A stretch of DNA of 35,931 nucleotides from assembly GCA_014728215.1 (NCBI GenBank), contig WJLZ01000165.1, positions 1 to 35,931 on the forward strand. Direction: 5' to 3'. Position 1 is the first letter of the stretch; each line of letters begins with the position of its first letter. Positions 32,159-35,931 of this stretch are shown piece by piece. Under the pieces are notes generated by a model. The model was not told the DNA's origin. It did no database searches and saw only the letters and a program-made list of their open reading frames with translations. Both the position numbers and the translations under genes were made by a program. Source of the stretch: Chitinivibrionales bacterium. Its GTDB lineage: Bacteria; Fibrobacterota; Chitinivibrionia; Chitinivibrionales; WJKA01.

Positions 32159-34195
32159 TCAGTCCAGACCGGCAGTGTTTTTGCCGTCCATAATGACGAG
32201 GCCTTTGAAAAATTCGCCGGCAGTTCCGGCGGATTTGAATGGTCGTGGTGCCTTTCCGACACCGACATAAAATCCGACATTATAAACGATATCGTCTTTG
32301 TGCGCCTGACGGGCTTCGAGTCTGACCGCCATCATGTCGAGCCGGCAGTTTTTCCAGTATGCCGGTGCATTTCGTTCACCGCCGGGAAGATAGATAAGTC
32401 CCTTGGTTCTTCCCCACAGAAATTGGAAAAGAAGATGGTTTTCGATACTTGCCCAGAATGCGGGGCAGGATATTTCTCTGTATTTTTTCTCGGATGCAAT
32501 AAATGTTTCCCGCAATGAGCCGCTGTGAAAATTGAGTGTGTTGCCGGTCCAATGATCGTTGACCAGGTAGATGGGTGATAAATATTGTTCATTCATCTCG
32601 AGATTTTTTTCGGCGCGAATTCTGTCAAGAACAATGAGCCCGTCTTCGCCCCATGTCAAAACACGGATATCGCGTGTAAGAAGTGTTTCATTCTGTGCAT
32701 TGCGGTACAATATCCTTCCACAGGTATCGAATCCGTCTTTCTGATAGCGATCATTATGAAATGCTACTTTCCAATGTGAAACCCTCTCTTTTACTGAAGG
32801 AATTCCAAACAGACCGGCGCGAAAGGGGGCTACCAGTTCAGGTTGAATATTTATATTCATATGAGCAATGGGATGACCGTTAATCGCTTTCCATGCCATG
32901 CTTCGCAGGAGCCGGCTGTTTTTCCGGTAACATATTTGTACAAAAGGATAAATCTGTTTCACGTTCAAGGCGTTGTCAACCTGGCCGGAGGAATAGAACC
33001 GAGCTTCTTTCCGATGTTGCAGGGTTGCGAGCATTGCGAGTTCGAACCCAACCTGACTCTGAAAAAAGAGGGTCCACCCTTCATAGGACGGCTCAAAGCC
33101 CGGTATCCATTGATTGGTTTTTTCGGCATCATTCGTCACGAGAGTATCGATCCAGGCAAGCAGCCGGGCAACCAGGCGCATTGCGCGGGGATCGTTGTTC
33201 CAGAGACCCCATGCCAGGGCAAAGGGGCGGGGTATGAACATGGGAAGATCCTGGCCGCCGGGTTCATAAATCATTCCTGTAGGAAGGCAGAATCGTAAAA
33301 GAACATCAAACGCTTCCTGATGGTGTTTTCGTTGAAAATATTCGGGTGGTTGGCGTCCGCGTAAGGAATAGGCTGCCATGGCCAAAACAATCCATCCGCC
33401 GTATGATAAGATAACCGGGTGGAAAAAATCATGGTTTTCGGCAGTCATATCGGGATAGAGCGTTTGCGTACAGGTCATCTGTGCAACCGATTTGCCACAG
33501 TATTCGGTATGATCTGCCTTGTCATAGATGCAGGTCGCTGTATTAAGCGCCCATATTTGAAGAGCATTTTCCCATTCGGTGACATGATCATGTTCGGGCA
33601 TCATATTAATTGCCCATGCCAGTACGAGCGCATCCTGGGCATTTTCTTCAACTTTCGTATCAATTTCACAACCGCTGGGCGGTAAAATGCCAATAAACCT
33701 GTCGGCTTCGAAGGCAACAATTGCATCAATTTTGTTCAGCAACTCTTTTGAAAGGTGTTTTTCGGCTAAAAATGCTGTCAGCGCCATTATAGAAGCCCAG
33801 AGGCTTGAGCGCCAATTCTCACCCCATCGCTTTCTCTCAAGAAAGGATTCCACATTCAGTGAACCGGTGAGATGCGTATTGCATGCCCATTCAAGTCCAT
33901 GGTTTAATTTTTCAATAAGCTCTTTTTCGGCTATAATTTCTTGGATCGTTTCCGTTTCATTTTTGTATAAATAGGCGGCCAGAATACAGAGAACATGAAG
34001 ATGGGGGCGTACGACGTATTCGATAACTGGTGAAGAAGAGGCAACATGGTGCATGTTGAATTTTTCGGGATTTGTGGAGCCGAAAATTCCGTTAGTTTGA
34101 TCGACTTGATGCCATGATTTTATATAAAAGGGAAGGCCATAGGAGAGGAGCTGGAATATCTTATGTGATTCGAGTTTTTCGGAAAAATGAAGCAT
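32159..34195 (-). CDS. Large helical-toroid plus beta-sandwich protein, polysaccharide-lyase-like
   Basis: A 678-residue protein without a signal peptide or membrane helix. The first two thirds are rich in amphipathic helices with spaced Trp/Tyr (ARLLAWIDTL, SYGGWIVLAMAAYSLRG, FALAWGLWNNDPRAM), as in alpha/alpha-toroid lyases and glycosidases. The last third is beta-rich (LTWGEDGLIVLDRIRAE and YLSPIYLVNDHWTG), reminiscent of the heparinase II/III C-terminal sheet domain. I cannot place catalytic residues, so this is fold-level inference and the family may be new. TAAGGA upstream of ATG 34195 is formed by the stop of the 76-aa gene 14 bases before it. A cytoplasmic enzyme of this kind in a synthesis cluster would be unusual. 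Confidence 0.7.
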   Translation of the reverse strand: MLHFSEKLESHKIFQLLSYGLPFYIKSWHQVDQTNGIFGSTNPEKFNMHHVASSSPVIEYVVRPHLHVLCILAAYLYKNETETIQEIIAEKELIEKLNHGLEWACNTHLTGSLNVESFLERKRWGENWRSSLWASIMALTAFLAEKHLSKELLNKIDAIVAFEADRFIGILPPSGCEIDTKVEENAQDALVLAWAINMMPEHDHVTEWENALQIWALNTATCIYDKADHTEYCGKSVAQMTCTQTLYPDMTAENHDFFHPVILSYGGWIVLAMAAYSLRGRQPPEYFQRKHHQEAFDVLLRFCLPTGMIYEPGGQDLPMFIPRPFALAWGLWNNDPRAMRLVARLLAWIDTLVTNDAEKTNQWIPGFEPSYEGWTLFFQSQVGFELAMLATLQHRKEARFYSSGQVDNALNVKQIYPFVQICYRKNSRLLRSMAWKAINGHPIAHMNINIQPELVAPFRAGLFGIPSVKERVSHWKVAFHNDRYQKDGFDTCGRILYRNAQNETLLTRDIRVLTWGEDGLIVLDRIRAEKNLEMNEQYLSPIYLVNDHWTGNTLNFHSGSLRETFIASEKKYREISCPAFWASIENHLLFQFLWGRTKGLIYLPGGERNAPAYWKNCRLDMMAVRLEARQAHKDDIVYNVGFYVGVGKAPRPFKSAGTAGEFFKGLVIMDGKNTAGLD

Positions 34196-34209
34196 GTACG
34201 CCCGGGTCC

Positions 34210-34440
34210 TTACGACTCCAGGGGACGCTCCATCGGATATGTTGTGATCGAATTTTCTTCAGCCGCATCGATGCATTTTTTTGCAAACTCACGGGCCGTG
34301 TTCGAGTCGTAGAGAACAAGAAACCGTTCACCAAAAAACCGAGGTAATCTGTCGCCCTTAAGCCATTGAATATGTTTATCCACTTGGTTGCGAAGAAAAC
34401 CGGAATCTTCGCCGGAATAGCCAATTCCTATATATGCCAC
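34210..34440 (-). CDS. 76-aa protein of unknown function
   Basis: A small frame from GTG 34440 to TAA 34210, directly upstream of the lyase-like gene (14 bases) and ending in that gene's ribosome site. The peptide is of mixed composition and protein-like: YIGIGYSGEDSGF, FGERFLVLYDSN and EFAKKCIDAAEENSI suggest an alpha/beta mini-domain. No family is recognised. A competing frame covers 34161-34424. The start is uncertain because the upstream GGATAGGC is a weak site. It may be the first gene of the minus-strand glycan cluster, or a remnant of a larger gene. Confidence 0.5.
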   Translation of the reverse strand: MAYIGIGYSGEDSGFLRNQVDKHIQWLKGDRLPRFFGERFLVLYDSNTAREFAKKCIDAAEENSITTYPMERPLES

Positions 34441-34701
34441 GCCTATCCAACTGGTAAAAGTATGAAAAAATTTGGCCTGATAATTAAAAAATAAGAAAAA
34501 GGCCGATTAGAATGGAAGCCCCGGAGGCAAAGAATGTTAAATAGTTTGAATTCCGGCTTCCAAAAAAGGGTACAGGAGACCTGATATTGTTACAAATATG
34601 CTGAAAATTCCTCTGCGCAAGACGTAATTAATATTTGAATAACCGCAATAATTCCCATATTCTTGTACACTATTTTTATTTCAATATATTTTAGAACCTA
34701 G
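34441..34701. other. Intergenic region with two inverted repeats
   Basis: No ORF of note. GGCCT...AGGCC spans 34474-34504 around an A-rich centre, and GGAAGCC...GGCTTCC spans 34514-34561 with a further alternative CCGGA/TCCGG pairing. Both lie upstream of the minus-strand 76-aa gene and could form leader structure, or be chance. The tRNA promoter occupies the right end. Confidence 0.35.
34663..34690 (+). promoter_or_regulatory. Promoter of tRNA-Ala
   Basis: TTGTAC at 34663-34668 and TATATT at 34685-34690 are spaced by 16 bases. Transcription would start near 34697, five bases before the tRNA. Distance and match make it a credible tRNA promoter. Confidence 0.5.
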
Positions 34702-34774
34702 GGGGCTGTAGCTCAGTTGGGAGAGCGTGGCGTTCGCAATGCCAAGGTCAGGGGTTCGATCCCCCTCAGCTCCA
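34702..34774 (+). tRNA. tRNA-Ala (anticodon CGC)
   Basis: A 73-base cloverleaf. Acceptor GGGGCTG pairs with CAGCTCC, with one G:T pair; the D-arm is GCTC/GAGC, the anticodon stem TGGCG/TGCCA with loop TTCGCAA, and the T-arm AGGGG-TTCGATC-CCCCT. The discriminator is A, and the 3' CCA is not encoded beyond it (next bases TAT). Anticodon CGC reads the alanine codon GCG. No repeat of its 3' end was seen elsewhere in the window, so there is no sign of an integrated element. Confidence 0.96.
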
Positions 34775-34808
34775 TATATGTTATCCCGAATCAGGTATAA
34801 TTTTTAAG

Positions 34809-34840
34809 AAGCTTCTCTTTGACGGGGAAAGCTTTTTTTT
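34809..34840 (+). terminator. Probable terminator after tRNA-Ala
   Basis: AAGCTTCTC (34809-34817) pairs with GGGGAAAGCTT (34824-34834) with one or two bulges, followed by a run of T residues to 34840. It lies 35 bases beyond the tRNA. Confidence 0.45.
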
Positions 34841-34882
34841 ACTATTAAATAATATTTGTAATTTTACAGCCGTATTCTCTGC

Positions 34883-35931
34883 ATGAAGCGTTTTAATAAA
34901 AACCATGTTCTCCGGACTAGCCTGTTACTGCTTATTTCCTGTACAACAATATTTTCCTTTTCTCGATTCACAAATTTCAGTTCCACCATTACGATCAATG
35001 ATATTCTTGTCGACGGAAGTATCGTTTATGCTGCAACCACCGGCGGTCTTTTTATCTTTGATAAGTCTACCGGTGAAGGAGAATTTGTCAAGGATATCCG
35101 GAAATTTCCCGATCTTGAGCTGTCATCATTGTGCAAGGATCGGAAAAACAGCCTCTGGATAGGATCGAACCGGGGGTATCTTACAAAGATAGCTGAGGAT
35201 GGTGATTTTGAGGTCTACTCTTCGTATATAACAGCAGGGTGGAAAATCAATGACCTCTATTGCCATGACTCCTATTTGATTGTGGGGTCAAACAGGGGAT
35301 GCAGTATTTTTAATCCGGAAAAGAAACCCCGTCCTGAAGCATTTAAAAACGCCGAAAAAATAGGCAATTTTGAATCACCGGTCGTTAATGTTGTCGCTGT
35401 TTTCAATGATATTCTTTACCTGGGATGTGAGAGTGGATTTGCCGCGCTTGATTCCGGGGAAACAATTGAAAAGAGTAATTTTTATGATCAGAGCATCTGG
35501 AAAACCCGCAAAACCGACAAACCGGTTATCGATTGGCTTGTTCATAATAACAGTCTTCAGGCAATGAACACAATTGCCACATCATTCCAGGATAACCTCA
35601 CGCATGCATCAGGAAAAAAAGTATACATTAACAATGTAGAAGCACTTGAGCTTCCAAGCGATATAATTTCTCTGGCAAGCAATGGCGATCAGTACTGTTG
35701 GATAGGGACCAGAGAAAATTATTTCTACCGGTGGGACGGTAAGGAACAATTGGACCAGTATGAGATTCGTGGCCTTACATTCAAATACATCAATCATTTG
35801 CATGTGGATCGCAAAGGGAAATTGTGGCTTATGCCTGCTTTCAACAAACCCATAAATTGGCACGAGCGAATTATCCGTTATAACGGAGAAACCTGGGAAT
35901 TGATGGATCATAAAGCTCGTCTGGGTAGTCC
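34883..35931 (+). CDS. Beta-propeller (Reg_prop-like) exported protein, truncated by window end
   Basis: Open frame from ATG 34883 to the window end, 349 codons and still open. The N-terminus MKRFNKNH then LLLLISC gives a signal peptide with lipobox-like L-I-S-C, so it may be a lipoprotein or Sec-exported. Repeated blade signatures of the two-component-regulator propeller type follow: IVYAATTGGLFIFDKSTG, SLWIGSNRGYL, LIVGSNRGCSIFNPE, ILYLGCESGFAALD, YCWIGTRENYFY and KLWLMPAF. Such propellers form the sensor part of large hybrid kinases or stand-alone secreted proteins; the rest lies outside the window. No operon partner is visible, as the tRNA precedes it. Confidence 0.8.
   Translation, partial: MKRFNKNHVLRTSLLLLISCTTIFSFSRFTNFSSTITINDILVDGSIVYAATTGGLFIFDKSTGEGEFVKDIRKFPDLELSSLCKDRKNSLWIGSNRGYLTKIAEDGDFEVYSSYITAGWKINDLYCHDSYLIVGSNRGCSIFNPEKKPRPEAFKNAEKIGNFESPVVNVVAVFNDILYLGCESGFAALDSGETIEKSNFYDQSIWKTRKTDKPVIDWLVHNNSLQAMNTIATSFQDNLTHASGKKVYINNVEALELPSDIISLASNGDQYCWIGTRENYFYRWDGKEQLDQYEIRGLTFKYINHLHVDRKGKLWLMPAFNKPINWHERIIRYNGETWELMDHKARLGS

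Noticed and set aside
32843-33298. 151-codon plus-strand frame opposite the lyase-like gene
   Set aside because: The minus frame is 678 codons long and continuous; the plus frame has no ribosome site or recognisable domain.
34702-34774. tRNA-Ala as an integration site of a mobile element
   Set aside because: No integrase, no repeated tRNA 3' end and no phage or plasmid genes in the window.
1-35931. CRISPR arrays, insertion sequences, rRNA and other structured RNA genes
   Set aside because: No regularly spaced repeats, transposase motifs or rRNA-like segments were seen on reading both strands.

Overview
The window is a gene-dense, mid-GC bacterial chromosome segment with no phage, IS, CRISPR or plasmid signature. 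It suggests a Gram-negative member of the FCB side of the tree; a Fibrobacterota/Chitinivibrionia-type genome would fit, but this is inference. The hints are: an Ig-like lipoprotein whose mature end begins C-A-H-Q-V-P-P-S-G-G, a layout familiar from FCB lipoproteins; a Reg_prop-type beta-propeller protein; a GSCFA-domain protein; two GT9 heptosyltransferase-like enzymes; a 6-phosphofructokinase of the atypical GGDGT/PKTIDND type; and two Crp-like proteins with long unusual C-termini.

Layout. 1-2544 (+): the end of an unknown gene, a GT4 glycosyltransferase, pyrE and a specialised NusG/RfaH-like factor. 2556-5725: an Ig-like lipoprotein (-) divergent from a phosphofructokinase (+), with a 29-nt dyad between them. 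5811-12487: a near-consensus promoter driving a hybrid histidine kinase, a lipoate-ligase-family protein (-), DNA polymerase IV, a StrF-like glycosyltransferase, and a PAS-GGDEF diguanylate cyclase with a folded 5' leader. 12507-15267 (-): two full-length paralogous cNMP-binding proteins and a TrmH/SpoU RNA methyltransferase. 15331-18828 (-): the conserved ffh-rpsP-rimM-trmD-rplS translation/secretion operon, closed by a 12-bp stem terminator. 19120-21416: a coiled-coil protein translationally coupled to an M23 peptidase-like membrane protein, convergent and overlapping with a tail-anchored Ser/Thr kinase. 21508-23338: GT9 glycosyltransferase, small secreted protein, thioredoxin, terminator.

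23383-29032 (+): a cobalamin-type radical SAM protein, a membrane GT2, a formyltransferase and an XrtA/PEP-CTERM-type polysaccharide deacetylase, followed by a flavin reductase-like protein and a NagD-like HAD phosphatase. The first four look like a glycan or glycolipid assembly and modification set. 29067-34440 (-): a second envelope-glycan cluster, with a 76-aa orphan, a large toroid/beta-sandwich lyase-like protein, a GSCFA (SGNH-like) protein, a GT9 and a GDP-4-keto-6-deoxymannose reductase-like SDR. 34702-34774: tRNA-Ala(CGC) with its own promoter and probable terminator. The window ends inside a beta-propeller protein.

The main theme is cell-envelope glycan synthesis and modification embedded among housekeeping genes. 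The best candidates for undescribed biology are the lyase-like/GSCFA/GT9/Rmd cluster, the radical SAM-GT2-formyltransferase-deacetylase set, and the paired cNMP-binding regulators.
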